A DNA stretch of 64,000 bases from Dehalobacter sp. DCM (GTDB lineage Bacteria; Bacillota; Desulfitobacteriia; Desulfitobacteriales; Syntrophobotulaceae): assembly GCF_024972775.1 (NCBI RefSeq), contig NZ_CP092282.1:682001-746000 (forward strand), in the 5' to 3' direction. Below, one piece after another: positions 19,692 through 28,842 of the stretch. The notes beneath the pieces are model-generated. The model was not told where the DNA came from, made no database searches, and was given only the letters and a program-made list of their open reading frames with translations. A program made the translations under genes and the position numbers. Positions within the stretch are counted from its first letter, which is position 1. Each line of letters starts with the position of its first letter.

Positions 19692-19772
19692 CTTCAGAGA
19701 TTACTACGCATCAACTGGCAGCACACATCGTCTTTTTCACTGCATAAACTATGAAAAAGGAAGTGTGTCGTC

Positions 19773-21050
19773 TTGAAAATTCATGTTGTCAGTGCCGGTG
19801 AGAGCATCTATCTCATTGCCAGGAAATATGGTGTTTCTCCCCAGAAAATTATTACGGATAATGAATTGGCAAATCCCGATCAATTAGTTGTTGGACAGAC
19901 GCTGGTAATTATCCAAAGTACCCGCAGACATACAGTTGCCGCCGGTGAATCTCTCTATAGCATCGCCCGAAAATACGGCGTCAGTCTGCAGGCGGTGTTA
20001 ACGGCGAATCCTCAGATACCTAACCCCAGCCAGATCGTTATCGGTCAAGTTATTACAATACCAGGAGAAAGCCAAACTTATGGAACAATAGAAGTCAATG
20101 GCTATGCCTTTCCGAATATCGCGATGGAAACACTGCGTAAAACGCTTCCTTATCTTACATACCTAAGTATTTTCAGCCATCAAGTGAATTCTGACGGCAG
20201 TGTGACCAACATCACGGACTCTCAGCTTATACAGGCGGCGAGAGCGGCTAGAGTAGCCCCGTTGATGGTGATAACCAATATCCAGAGCGGCGGCAGCTTC
20301 AATAGTGACCTGGCGAGGTCCATCCTGAGGAATCCGACTGTTCAAAATACGTTAATCAATAATATCATAAGGATCTTGAGAGAAAAAAACTATTATGGCC
20401 TGGATATCGATTTTGAGTACATCTATCCGGCGGACAGAGAAAACTATAATAACTTTTTGCGGCGGGTCGTCAACACGCTTCGACCCTTAGGATATTCGGT
20501 GACGACAGCATTGGCACCGAAGTTATCGGCCGAGCAAAAAGGAGTACTCTATGAAGCCCATGATTATCCTGTTCACGGTGCTTTAGCCGACCATGTCATT
20601 CTCATGACCTATGAATGGGGCTACACCTATAGTCCGCCAAAGGCTGTTGCGCCGTTAAATGAGGTGCGGAAAGTGTTAAACTATGCTGTATCCGCTATCC
20701 CAAGGCAAAAGATTTTTATGGGAATTCCCAACTATGGTTATGACTGGACACTTCCTTATGTAACAGGGACTGCTGCTAAGACAATTTCCAATACCGCTGC
20801 TGTTGATCTTGCCAGAACAAAGGGTACAATGATTCAATATGATGCGACGGCGCAATCGCCTACTCTAACCTATTATGAAGCAGGCAAGAAACATGAGGTT
20901 TGGTTTGAAGATGCCCGAAGCATCTATGCCAAACTGACCTTAGCCCATGAGTTCCGTCTGGGAGGCGTTAGCTATTGGACGATTGGCCGCTATTTTCCAC
21001 AAAATTGGCTTGTTCTGAGGTCTTTATACACCATAAGAAAAGTATTATAA
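19773..21050 (+). CDS. LysM-LysM-GH18 spore-cortex-type glycosidase (SleL/YaaH-like)
   Basis: 425 residues. Two LysM peptidoglycan-binding repeats (about 1-46 and 50-95) precede a GH18 domain with the catalytic DxDxE motif LDIDFEYI (D211, D213, E215). SleL/YaaH proteins are N-acetylglucosaminidases that degrade spore cortex during germination. No classical signal peptide is seen, as in SleL. The start is TTG with AAGGAAGTG upstream. A poor hairpin before a T-run at 21100-21150 may terminate it. Confidence 0.88.
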   Translation: MKIHVVSAGESIYLIARKYGVSPQKIITDNELANPDQLVVGQTLVIIQSTRRHTVAAGESLYSIARKYGVSLQAVLTANPQIPNPSQIVIGQVITIPGESQTYGTIEVNGYAFPNIAMETLRKTLPYLTYLSIFSHQVNSDGSVTNITDSQLIQAARAARVAPLMVITNIQSGGSFNSDLARSILRNPTVQNTLINNIIRILREKNYYGLDIDFEYIYPADRENYNNFLRRVVNTLRPLGYSVTTALAPKLSAEQKGVLYEAHDYPVHGALADHVILMTYEWGYTYSPPKAVAPLNEVRKVLNYAVSAIPRQKIFMGIPNYGYDWTLPYVTGTAAKTISNTAAVDLARTKGTMIQYDATAQSPTLTYYEAGKKHEVWFEDARSIYAKLTLAHEFRLGGVSYWTIGRYFPQNWLVLRSLYTIRKVL

Positions 21051-21286
21051 CTTTCCTTTGATCATGAACCGTCTATGGTCATCGAATAGGTGACCCGATG
21101 TCGCTGTCTTTGCCAGAAATAGAAAAGACGTTAACTGGCATTGACTTTTTTTTATATAAAGCTTAAAGTGAAATCGTGTAAAAAAGAAGTATATTTTTAT
21201 CCTTCCGAATTCTAATAATGAACAGGAAGATCTCTGTCTTTTAGATGTTGCTTGGTGAGAGTCTATGTGCACTGGTGGAGGGTAAG

Positions 21287-22882
21287 ATGAACAATAGCGA
21301 TGATTTAGAGAAACTGCGAATTATTTTGCCCATACTGGCAAAGACATCCGGTGGCTATGCTACGATTACGGATTTAGATGGCAAAAGATTATATACTATT
21401 GACTGGAATGGAAATGAATTAGAAAGCTATAGGGGCGAGATATATGAGCTGGCGAGAGAGGCTGCACAGCGAAATGAGCCGCAAATCGGCTATTCTCAAA
21501 TCGAAGATCAGGCCGACGCCTGGGCATTGAAGGTAGGTAATTATGTTCTGTCCTGCAGCAATGTGGAACGAATAAAAAAAGAACAAAAATTTGTTGATGC
21601 CTTGGTCAAGGCACTTCCGATGATTGCCCAAGTTGCAGGCGGAGAGGCGGTTATCTTCAATGAAAGAGGCGAGCGCTTATACAGCTTTTTTTCGGATGGA
21701 AAGGAACGACACGAATTACGAGGGCAAATCAGTGATCAGGCCAAGCAAGCGATGCTGTCCCAGGAACCCTTTGTTGGAAAGTCATTTTCCACACATGGGG
21801 CAATGGCCGTACGTATTCCCATCACTGAAAAAATTGGTTTTGGATTTAACAACGAAAAAGTTGTCAGCAAACAACAAAAGCTTTACGATGAAGTGAAAAA
21901 ATTTCAGAGTGCTAAATATCGTTTTGAAGACATCATTGGTGAAAGTGAACAAATAACAAAAACAAAAACATTGGCTAAATTTATTGCCGAGGGTGTGTCT
22001 TCCATTCTTATTTATGGAGAGACGGGAACGGGTAAGGAGTTGTTTGCTCAATCGATCCATAATGCCAGTGAACGCCGTTACCAGCCGTTTATTGCGATAA
22101 ACTGCGGGGCGTTACCCGCTTCACTCATTGAAAGTAATCTATTTGGATATGAAGAAGGTGCTTTCACCGGGGCAAAGAAGGGTGGCAGCGTCGGGGCTTT
22201 TGAACAAGCAAACGGTGGTACAATATTTCTTGATGAAATAAGTGAGTTGGAATTTGGCCTTCAAACGAAGTTACTGCGTGTACTGCAGGAAAGAGAAGTC
22301 GTGCGGGTTGGCGGATTTAAAGCTAAAAAAGTGGATGTCCGGGTTATCGCTTCAACCAATAAACAACTTGCCCATTTGATTGGGGAAGGAAAGTTTAGGG
22401 ATGATCTTTATTATCGGTTAAACGTTGTTCAGCTCACTGTACCGCCTTTAAGGGAACGTCAAGATGATGTTATTTTACTGACGCGATACTTCATTAACAA
22501 ATACGCTTATTCTTTGGGAAAAGCTGCTGTGGATATTGATGACAACACGCTTACAATCCTGAAAAAATACTACTGGCCAGGAAATGTTCGTGAACTTCAA
22601 AACTGCATTGAATCGGCTATGAATATGATTCGAGGCCAAGCCATGCTGCTGCCGGAACATTTGCCGTTATACTTATGGCAAGGGGAGAATCAGAATGAAG
22701 CCTTACAGATTAATTTTAACCATGAATCCTTGAATTTGCAGAAAGCCGTTATACAAACAGAAAAGATGATTATTAAGAAAGCCCTGGAAATGAATCAGTA
22801 TAAGAAGGCTAAAACGGCTGAAGTGCTAGGAATAAGTACCCCAACCTTATGGCGAAAACTCACTGAATATGGAATTGAATAA
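21287..22882 (+). CDS. Sigma-54-dependent enhancer-binding activator with tandem sensor repeats
   Basis: 531 residues from ATG 21287 (GGAGGG 4-5 bp upstream; ATG 21245 is in frame but has no ribosome site). Two similar N-terminal repeats of about 75 residues (ILPILAKTSGGYATITD and ALPMIAQVAGGEAVIFN) form a probable duplicated ligand-sensing region. Then come an AAA+ domain with Walker A GETGTGKE, the sigma-54-contact loop GAFTGA and Walker B GGTIFLDEI, and a C-terminal Fis-type HTH (TAEVLGISTPTLWRKL). It lies directly upstream of the catabolic cluster and its sigma-54 promoter, so it most likely activates the cluster in response to the substrate. Confidence 0.92.
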   Translation: MNNSDDLEKLRIILPILAKTSGGYATITDLDGKRLYTIDWNGNELESYRGEIYELAREAAQRNEPQIGYSQIEDQADAWALKVGNYVLSCSNVERIKKEQKFVDALVKALPMIAQVAGGEAVIFNERGERLYSFFSDGKERHELRGQISDQAKQAMLSQEPFVGKSFSTHGAMAVRIPITEKIGFGFNNEKVVSKQQKLYDEVKKFQSAKYRFEDIIGESEQITKTKTLAKFIAEGVSSILIYGETGTGKELFAQSIHNASERRYQPFIAINCGALPASLIESNLFGYEEGAFTGAKKGGSVGAFEQANGGTIFLDEISELEFGLQTKLLRVLQEREVVRVGGFKAKKVDVRVIASTNKQLAHLIGEGKFRDDLYYRLNVVQLTVPPLRERQDDVILLTRYFINKYAYSLGKAAVDIDDNTLTILKKYYWPGNVRELQNCIESAMNMIRGQAMLLPEHLPLYLWQGENQNEALQINFNHESLNLQKAVIQTEKMIIKKALEMNQYKKAKTAEVLGISTPTLWRKLTEYGIE

Positions 22883-22985
22883 ATATTTATTGTTGCTTTT
22901 TGCGATAAGTTTGTCAAAAGCGTGATAATATCGCTTAAACCATTTCAAATATGAATTAAAAACATTCACAACTGAAATTAATGAA

Positions 22986-23039
22986 CGAAGAAACAACGGA
23001 CCCCATTTCAACTATGAAATGGGGTCCGTTGTTTCTTCG
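22986..23039. terminator. Perfect 25-bp hairpin, probable bidirectional terminator
   Basis: CGAAGAAACAACGGACCCCA... (22986-23010) is the exact inverse of 23015-23039 around a 4-nt loop. The stem core GGACCCCATTTC is flanked by A-rich then T-rich bases, as in two-way terminators. It lies after the activator gene and before the sigma-54 promoter, insulating the two. The rest of 22883-23481 holds candidate upstream activator sites, the promoter and a leader of about 180 nt. Confidence 0.65.
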
Positions 23040-23050
23040 ACAAATTATGG

Positions 23051-23075
23051 TCTTAAATTATCTAGCTATTTAAGA
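23051..23075. promoter_or_regulatory. Candidate activator-binding dyad
   Basis: TCTTAAAT (23051-23058) and ATTTAAGA (23068-23075) form a perfect inverted repeat with a 9-bp spacer, about 200 bp upstream of the -24 element. Distance and symmetry suit a sigma-54 activator enhancer. A weaker dyad lies at 23110-23134. Neither has been compared with other genomes. Confidence 0.35.
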
Positions 23076-23276
23076 ATCATTACATAATTGAATTATATAG
23101 CGTTAGTATTTCTGTTGCTCTATATGAAGCAGAATAAAGCTAGAACCCGATGAAAAGCCACTTTTGATGCTTTTGACATTTAGTTTTGGGCAATTTGATA
23201 GATCGTAAATTAAAATATGGCGTGAAATGTTATTAATATAATTTGAGTTTTCGGGAATAATTACTTTCTGATTGGT

Positions 23277-23292
23277 TGGTACAAAAATTGCA
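23277..23292 (+). promoter_or_regulatory. Sigma-54 (-24/-12) promoter of the catabolic cluster
   Basis: TGGTAC-AAAAA-TTGCA matches the consensus TGGYAC-N5-TTGCW at every key base. Transcription should start near 23303, giving a leader of about 180 nt to the gene at 23482. It is the only promoter I can see ahead of the whole plus-strand cluster and fits the adjacent enhancer-binding protein. Confidence 0.85.
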
Positions 23293-23481
23293 ATATATAT
23301 AGGCACATCAAAACACAGTCAAAGACAAAGTGGGAACGCGTTTTTTACGCATTTCAGCTCGTAAGATCATGGATGCAGTAAAAAATGCAGAAATGGTTTC
23401 ACCCGATAAAGGAGGGATTAATAGACCGGGATTGAAAATCTACGTATCCGACACCTTATTAGAAACAAGGGAGGAAAAGAA

Positions 23482-23748
23482 ATGCCAGAAAAACCCAAAA
23501 CACCAGCTTATAAAAAGACTGAAAAATGGTGGTTAATACTCGTTGTACTATTCTACGTCCTGTACAACATACCGGGGGTTCCTCAATATGGCGATGCCAG
23601 AGGGGCGATTATTCATGGGGCATTAACGATTATACCAATCTGGGTCATCGTTTATGTCGGCATGTATATCTTAAATCGTCAAAGGAAACTCAAAGTTAGA
23701 CAGGATGCGGTTGCCTCTAGTGATAATAACTCAGAGGAGGGTGTTTGA
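23482..23748 (+). CDS. Small membrane protein, symporter partner (DUF3311/YhdT-like)
   Basis: 88 residues with two hydrophobic segments (about 16-32 and 43-64) and a charged tail. Such small two-helix proteins precede sodium:solute symporters in many bacteria, as YhdT does PanF. AGGGAGG lies 7 bp upstream. The stop TGA overlaps the ATG of the symporter by one base, indicating translational coupling and a joint role in uptake. First gene after the sigma-54 promoter. Confidence 0.7.
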   Translation: MPEKPKTPAYKKTEKWWLILVVLFYVLYNIPGVPQYGDARGAIIHGALTIIPIWVIVYVGMYILNRQRKLKVRQDAVASSDNNSEEGV

Positions 23749-25295
23749 TGTTATCAGTAACTTCAACATGGGCAATTTATATCATCTACATGGGTGCTTT
23801 AATTATCTTCGGGGTTTTTGTTTGGTGGCGTGACCGGCATAAATCAACGACGCACTTTTATACAGCGGGGAATTCAATTCATTGGTTTGTTCTTTGTATG
23901 ACATATATTGCTGCGCTGATGAGTACCTGGGTGTTCTTTTCCGGTCCGGGAGGATATTACCGCGGCGGTTTCGGCTATTATATGTCGGAACTCAGCTATA
24001 TGCCCCTGTTCCCGGTGCTCACGTATTTTGTCATGAATAAAGTATGGCTGATCAATACACGGCGAGGCTACGCCACACCGGCGGATATTTACGCGGACCG
24101 CTTTAAGAGTCCTGTATTGCGTCTGATTCTGGCTCTTGTGTTTTTTGCTGTTTCCATGCCTTATGCAGCGGCAATTTATGTCGCCTGCGGTCAGGCCGCA
24201 AATGTTGCCAGCGGCGGGCTGATATCAAACACATCCGTTATTATCTTCGTCGGTATTACAGCTTTGTTATTTGTGCCTTTTGGTGGTGTTAAATCCGTCG
24301 CTTGGGCAGCCACAGTCCAAGGCTGGATTTTTATGATCGCCTTGTGGACCATCGGGATCAGCGCCTTTGTCGTTGGTTTCGACGGATCGTTCGGGGATGC
24401 AGTGGCCAGTGTTTGGACCAATTCAAACAATTGGTTCTCTTATCCCGGTCCTGCCAGCTGGGCTCCCTATTCGGCGAGACTTGGGTATCCCCTCGCCTGC
24501 GCCATCGGCTGGACAATCATGCTGCCGGATGTATTCATTCGCGCGGGCTATTTCGGGAAGGACCTTGCCGCTCAGCGCCAACTCATGCGTTTCCAGCCAG
24601 CACTGCAGTTAATCGTATGGACCGGGTGTATGGTTATCGGGTTCGTTGCGATTGCGCTCGTACCTGGATTATCCGGAGCCGATACCGAGCTGGTAATACC
24701 TTACTTGATCACCGAAATTATTTCGCCGGAAATGATGGGATTTGCGATCATTCTTATGTCGCTGTTCGTCTGGGGTGTTTTAGCCAAAGGTTTATCTGCT
24801 GCGACGTCACACCTTTTAGTCGCAGGCTCCATCATCTCAGAAGATATTCTGGCCAAACTGCTTAAACTCAAGGTCTCCAAGAACACCCATATGGTTATCG
24901 CCCGCTTAGCCGTTGCCGCACTCGGCATTGCCGCTATGGTCTTGGCGATCAACCCGCCCGACCTGATCTGGACATTGATTATGTTCGCCATTGCTCTGGT
25001 TATGCCGATCTTCCCGGTACTTGTTGCCACCCTTTATTGGCGGAGAGCAACAGCCCCCGGAGCGATCTGGGCTTCGATTATCGGTGTTATCGGCGTTATC
25101 GTAACCTATAAAATGGGTTATGGTGATGCGTGGTATGGCTTGTTCGGTATGATTGCCGCAGCAGTTGTTTTGGTTGTCGTTTCACTGCTTACAAAACCAA
25201 TGGATAAGGCTGTTTTGGACGAATTCTACGGACAACTTGAAGCAGCTGAAGATGAATACTATGAGCAGGAAGCTGCTCGTGGCGCGGCTAAATAA
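23748..25295 (+). CDS. Sodium:solute symporter (SSS family)
   Basis: 515 residues with about 13 hydrophobic segments. The pattern YTAGNSIHWFVLCMTYIAALMSTWVFFSGPG (split here as an N-terminal helix pair) and the later GYYRGGFGYY are typical of SSS carriers. It would import an organic solute with Na+. By position it is the uptake system for the substrate of the catabolic cluster: nicotinate or, by my hypothesis, an N-methylnicotinate such as trigonelline. It ends in an acidic C-terminal tail. AGGAGG lies 7 bp before the ATG. Confidence 0.9.
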   Translation: MLSVTSTWAIYIIYMGALIIFGVFVWWRDRHKSTTHFYTAGNSIHWFVLCMTYIAALMSTWVFFSGPGGYYRGGFGYYMSELSYMPLFPVLTYFVMNKVWLINTRRGYATPADIYADRFKSPVLRLILALVFFAVSMPYAAAIYVACGQAANVASGGLISNTSVIIFVGITALLFVPFGGVKSVAWAATVQGWIFMIALWTIGISAFVVGFDGSFGDAVASVWTNSNNWFSYPGPASWAPYSARLGYPLACAIGWTIMLPDVFIRAGYFGKDLAAQRQLMRFQPALQLIVWTGCMVIGFVAIALVPGLSGADTELVIPYLITEIISPEMMGFAIILMSLFVWGVLAKGLSAATSHLLVAGSIISEDILAKLLKLKVSKNTHMVIARLAVAALGIAAMVLAINPPDLIWTLIMFAIALVMPIFPVLVATLYWRRATAPGAIWASIIGVIGVIVTYKMGYGDAWYGLFGMIAAAVVLVVVSLLTKPMDKAVLDEFYGQLEAAEDEYYEQEAARGAAK

Positions 25296-25378
25296 GTCGC
25301 GGGGTTTTACTGAATACTATTTTATTGAATACTAACAGAATTAATTAGTCGTTCGTTGACTGCAAAGTCATAAGAGGC

Positions 25379-25416
25379 GCAGTCAAAGCAGGGTTTATCT
25401 GCTCTGCTTTGACTGC
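25379..25416. repeat. Hairpin in the symporter-corrinoid gene gap
   Basis: GCAGTCAAAGCAG (25379-25391) and CTGCTTTGACTGC (25404-25416) form a perfect 13-bp stem with no T-tract, so it is more likely an mRNA processing or stability element than a terminator. The 293-bp gap holds no other feature I can name and no cobalamin-riboswitch motifs. Confidence 0.5.
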
Positions 25417-25588
25417 AGACTCAAAGATATATTAGATATATTGAGGAGACAAGTTCTTAAGGAAATAAGGATCAGAAGCTAATCACGTGTGATTGTCAGC
25501 GTGCCTTAAGATCGTATAAGGTGGATTAAATAAAAGAGGGAACCCGGCAATTTACAATTGCTAGAAATATTTTTAGGAGGAAATAAAA

Positions 25589-26224
25589 ATGATTACGTAT
25601 GCCGATCTTGCTGAGAGTGTAATTCTGGGTGATGAGGATCTCGTTATTGAACAAGTGAATAGCCTAGTGGCTGCAGGAAACAATCCGTTAGAGATCATCA
25701 ACGACGGACTCATCGGCGGAATGAACGTGGTGGGTGTCCGCTTCAAAGCCGGCGACATGTTTGTACCGGAAGTCCTTATGTCAGCCCGCAGTATGGCAGC
25801 GGGTGTAGAAATCGTTAAACCCTTGATTTCCTCGTCCGATATGGGCGCGTCCATCAAGGTCCTGCTGGGAACAGTTAAGGGCGACTTACACGATATCGGG
25901 AAAAACCTGGTTCGGATCATGATGGAAAGCAGCGGACTGGAAGTTAAAGACATTGGAATCGACATAGCACCGGAGGCATTTGCAGCGGCAATAAAAGAAT
26001 ACAACCCGGATATCCTGGCCATGTCAGCGCTGCTGACAACGACGATGAACCAAATGAAAGCCACCATCGATAAGCTGGCCGAGGAAGGTTTAAGAGATAA
26101 AGTGAAAATCATCGTCGGCGGTGCTCCCATTTCCCAAGAATTTGCCGACAGCATCGGAGCTGACGGTTTCGCACCCGATGCAGCATCTGCTGCAGATCTT
26201 TGTAAAGAACTTGTCAAGAAGTAA
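25589..26224 (+). CDS. Corrinoid protein of a methyltransferase system (MttC/MtgC-like)
   Basis: 211 residues: an N-terminal four-helix methionine-synthase-type cap (about 1-85) and a C-terminal B12-binding Rossmann domain. GDLHDIGKNLV carries the cobalt-ligating His101 (DxHxxG), and SALLTTTM and VGGAP complete the cobalamin-binding pattern. It would carry the methyl group between the MttB-type methyltransferase encoded next and the tetrahydrofolate methyltransferase at 45380. AGGAGG precedes the start. Confidence 0.92.
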   Translation: MITYADLAESVILGDEDLVIEQVNSLVAAGNNPLEIINDGLIGGMNVVGVRFKAGDMFVPEVLMSARSMAAGVEIVKPLISSSDMGASIKVLLGTVKGDLHDIGKNLVRIMMESSGLEVKDIGIDIAPEAFAAAIKEYNPDILAMSALLTTTMNQMKATIDKLAEEGLRDKVKIIVGGAPISQEFADSIGADGFAPDAASAADLCKELVKK

Positions 26225-26269
26225 ATTGTTAAACATGAAGCACGTGATATAAGGGGAGGTATAACCATA

Positions 26270-27718
26270 ATGGCAACGGGATTAAAGGTAAGTATTTTAA
26301 CAGCAGAAGAACTGGCATTTCTGAAAAGCAAAGTCAAGGCGCTCCTCACGGAGAAGGGCTTTAAAATTGAACACAAAGAAGTTGCTGAGATCTTAAAGAA
26401 AGCCGGCGCTTCGGTCTCGGATCAAGGTTTAGTCAAATTAACGGATGCGTTATACGAAGACGCGTTGGCAAAAGTACCGCGTGAGTTCACCTTAGCCGCT
26501 ATCGATCCGCAATTTGATTTAAAACTCCCTCATCCGAAAGGTCTGTTCCATACCCGGACGAACACCGGCGGTATGTACTATCCCAATAACATTGACAGCG
26601 ATGAGTATCATCATATCCTGATCGAAGAAGTGGCCGAGTTCATACGCCTCATGGATAATCTGCCAAATATCGACTTCTGGTCACTGCCGTCAACGAATCC
26701 GGTCAATTTCCCGGCAGAAACGATCGATATCCATACATTCGATACAGTTCTGCGTAATACGCGGAAACATGGATGGGTACAGCCTTATGAAGCCGAAAAT
26801 ATTAAATACCTGATCGAAATGGCCGCGGCTGTGGTTGGAGGAAAAGACAAGCTGCGTGAAAGACCGATCATCAGCGCGATCTGCTGTTCCGTTCCCCCTT
26901 TGACCTATAAATACATGGATATGAATATCATCTATGAATGCGCGAAAGCGGGAGTTCCGCTGCAACCGTGTTCATTGCCCGCAGCTGGCGCCAATGTGCC
27001 CATCACCCCGTCCGGGATTGCCTTGATCGCAGTGGCTGAGACACTGGCCATGGCCTTGATGGCCCAGATCATTGCACCGGGGACACCGTGTGTATGCACA
27101 CCGCTGCTATTCGAAATGGATATGCAGACAACGTCCACAACCCAATCAGCAATGTCCACCACACTAGGTAGAATGATTGCGATGCAGCTGCTCCAGGATG
27201 GCTATGGCATACCCGCTCATACCTATGCAACGGGTACAGATAGCTGCATAATGGATGCCCAATCGGGATTTGAACAAGCATCCTTAAGTCACATGGTTGC
27301 TTTGGCAGGAGCTTCTGTTCTCGGCGGCGCAGGCCAGCTGGAGACAGCAAAGGCTATTAACCCCATTCAGCTGATCATCGACAATGACGTATTTGGTATG
27401 GTCCGGCAACTGAAGGGCGGCGCGGTCATCGATGAAGAATCCGTTGACTGGGCGGATATCATTTCCCTCGGTGAGCATGAGGGCTTTGTCGATAAGAAAC
27501 ACACCTTTAAGCACTTTAGAGATGCTTATAAAACAAAAGTATTTTCCCGTGACACCCGAACAGGTTGGGTGGAAAAAGGCAGCAAAGACATTGTAGCCCG
27601 GGCGAAAGATGCGTTTGCGAATCTGAAACAGAACTATGCTCCTATTGAGCGTTCGGCGGACGTATTAAAAGAACTCGATGCGATTGTTAAACGGGCCGAT
27701 GAAGAACTGGGCAAATAA
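26270..27718 (+). CDS. MttB-superfamily corrinoid methyltransferase, non-pyrrolysine
   Basis: 482 residues, full length for the trimethylamine methyltransferase superfamily, with no in-frame TAG, so it belongs to the non-pyrrolysine branch that includes glycine-betaine (MtgB), proline-betaine and carnitine enzymes. All known members demethylate quaternary amines onto a partner corrinoid protein, here the gene immediately upstream. It is followed by nicotinate dehydrogenase genes, so I infer an N-methylpyridinium substrate such as trigonelline. Glycine betaine cannot be excluded from sequence alone. A GC-rich 248-bp gap with a GGGGAC/GTCCCC hairpin follows. Confidence 0.88.
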   Translation: MATGLKVSILTAEELAFLKSKVKALLTEKGFKIEHKEVAEILKKAGASVSDQGLVKLTDALYEDALAKVPREFTLAAIDPQFDLKLPHPKGLFHTRTNTGGMYYPNNIDSDEYHHILIEEVAEFIRLMDNLPNIDFWSLPSTNPVNFPAETIDIHTFDTVLRNTRKHGWVQPYEAENIKYLIEMAAAVVGGKDKLRERPIISAICCSVPPLTYKYMDMNIIYECAKAGVPLQPCSLPAAGANVPITPSGIALIAVAETLAMALMAQIIAPGTPCVCTPLLFEMDMQTTSTTQSAMSTTLGRMIAMQLLQDGYGIPAHTYATGTDSCIMDAQSGFEQASLSHMVALAGASVLGGAGQLETAKAINPIQLIIDNDVFGMVRQLKGGAVIDEESVDWADIISLGEHEGFVDKKHTFKHFRDAYKTKVFSRDTRTGWVEKGSKDIVARAKDAFANLKQNYAPIERSADVLKELDAIVKRADEELGK

Positions 27719-27966
27719 ATAGAAAATCCGTGACGCGTAATGAGGCGATAATCACACTAACTTCACTGGGATAAGAGGGCGCAGCGGCGATAAAATGGAT
27801 GGGGACGCAGACATGCGATCGGTGTCCCCGCCAGACTATCGTTTGCAGATCGAAAAAGAACGGGATAGTGACTCGACAGCGAAAAGAAGACTTCCGTATG
27901 AGTAATGAGTGTCATGCGTAATTGGTGGCCGACATGGGCAATTATTGATTATAAGGATGCGATGAT

Positions 27967-28842
27967 ATGCTGAATTTGAAAGAATATTACCAACCGCAAT
28001 CGCTGCAAGCCGCTCTGAAAATATTGGCAGAATCAGACGGGGCATTAAAGCCTTTGGCCGGCGGAACCGATATTGTTCCGGCATTGGGTAAAGGCGAATT
28101 AAATACGGCAGGATTGGTTGATTTATCGAAGATAGAAGAAATCCGGGGAATCCGGCTGGAAGGCGATGAGATACGGATTGGCAGTGTGACTGCTTTTTCA
28201 CATATCGAAGCGTCTTCAATTATACGGGAAAATGTGGTGTTGTTGGCGCAAGCGGCTGGGGCAGTTGGTTCTCCGCAAATTCGTAATTCAGGAACAATTG
28301 GCGGCAATATTGCCAATGCTTCACCGGCTGCGGATACAGTGACAGCACTTGTAACCTTAGATGCTGAGGTGAAGCTTAATTGTTTAAATGGGTCGCGTAT
28401 TGTTCCTGTATGTGATGTTCTGCGTGGCGTCGGAAAAACCACTATTGAGCCGCAGGAAATCATTACGGAAATCATTTTTAAGATACCCCCTGCCGGCAGT
28501 AAGACCGGATTTATCAAATTAGGACGCCGTAAAGCGTTAGCGATTGCCAGAATGAGTATGGCGGTTATCTATAACCTAGAAAATGACCATATAACCGATG
28601 CCCGTGTCGGGATTGGTGCAGTAGGGCCTAACCCAAAGCGGTATCCCGTACTGGAGGAATCGCTGATAGGGAAACAACTCACTGATGATTTAATCGATTA
28701 TTTTGCTAATAGGTCACAACAAGAAGTCACTCGCGTATTAGGCACCCGTCCCTCCGCTGTTTGGAAAAACGAGGCGGTGAAGGGTATTGCCCGGGATTTA
28801 CTGAGTGCCTTATTTATGGAAAGCAGACAGGGGGTGCGATGA
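27967..28842 (+). CDS. ndhF: Nicotinate dehydrogenase FAD subunit
   Basis: 291 residues of the xanthine dehydrogenase-family FAD subunit (CoxM type). LKPLAGGTDIVP is the first FAD-binding motif and GTIGGNIANASPAAD the second. In E. barkeri NdhF transfers electrons from hydroxylation of nicotinate at C6 to NADP. It is first of four contiguous subunit genes (F, S, L, M). Assignment to nicotinate rather than xanthine rests on the split Mo subunit and downstream pathway genes. Confidence 0.88.
   Translation: MLNLKEYYQPQSLQAALKILAESDGALKPLAGGTDIVPALGKGELNTAGLVDLSKIEEIRGIRLEGDEIRIGSVTAFSHIEASSIIRENVVLLAQAAGAVGSPQIRNSGTIGGNIANASPAADTVTALVTLDAEVKLNCLNGSRIVPVCDVLRGVGKTTIEPQEIITEIIFKIPPAGSKTGFIKLGRRKALAIARMSMAVIYNLENDHITDARVGIGAVGPNPKRYPVLEESLIGKQLTDDLIDYFANRSQQEVTRVLGTRPSAVWKNEAVKGIARDLLSALFMESRQGVR

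Noticed and set aside
23101-23306. Minus-strand 67-codon frame across the sigma-54 promoter
   Set aside because: Covers regulatory DNA and has no family resemblance.
23330-23536. Plus-strand 68-codon frame in the cluster leader
   Set aside because: Weak start and overlap with the well-initiated membrane protein at 23482; a leader peptide cannot be excluded but there is no support.
25296-25588. Cobalamin riboswitch before the corrinoid protein gene
   Set aside because: Neither the B12-box nor the conserved core motifs are visible; only a simple 13-bp hairpin is present.
26270-27718. Pyrrolysine-containing trimethylamine methyltransferase
   Set aside because: The frame is full length without an internal TAG, so it is the non-pyrrolysine type; trimethylamine is therefore unlikely.
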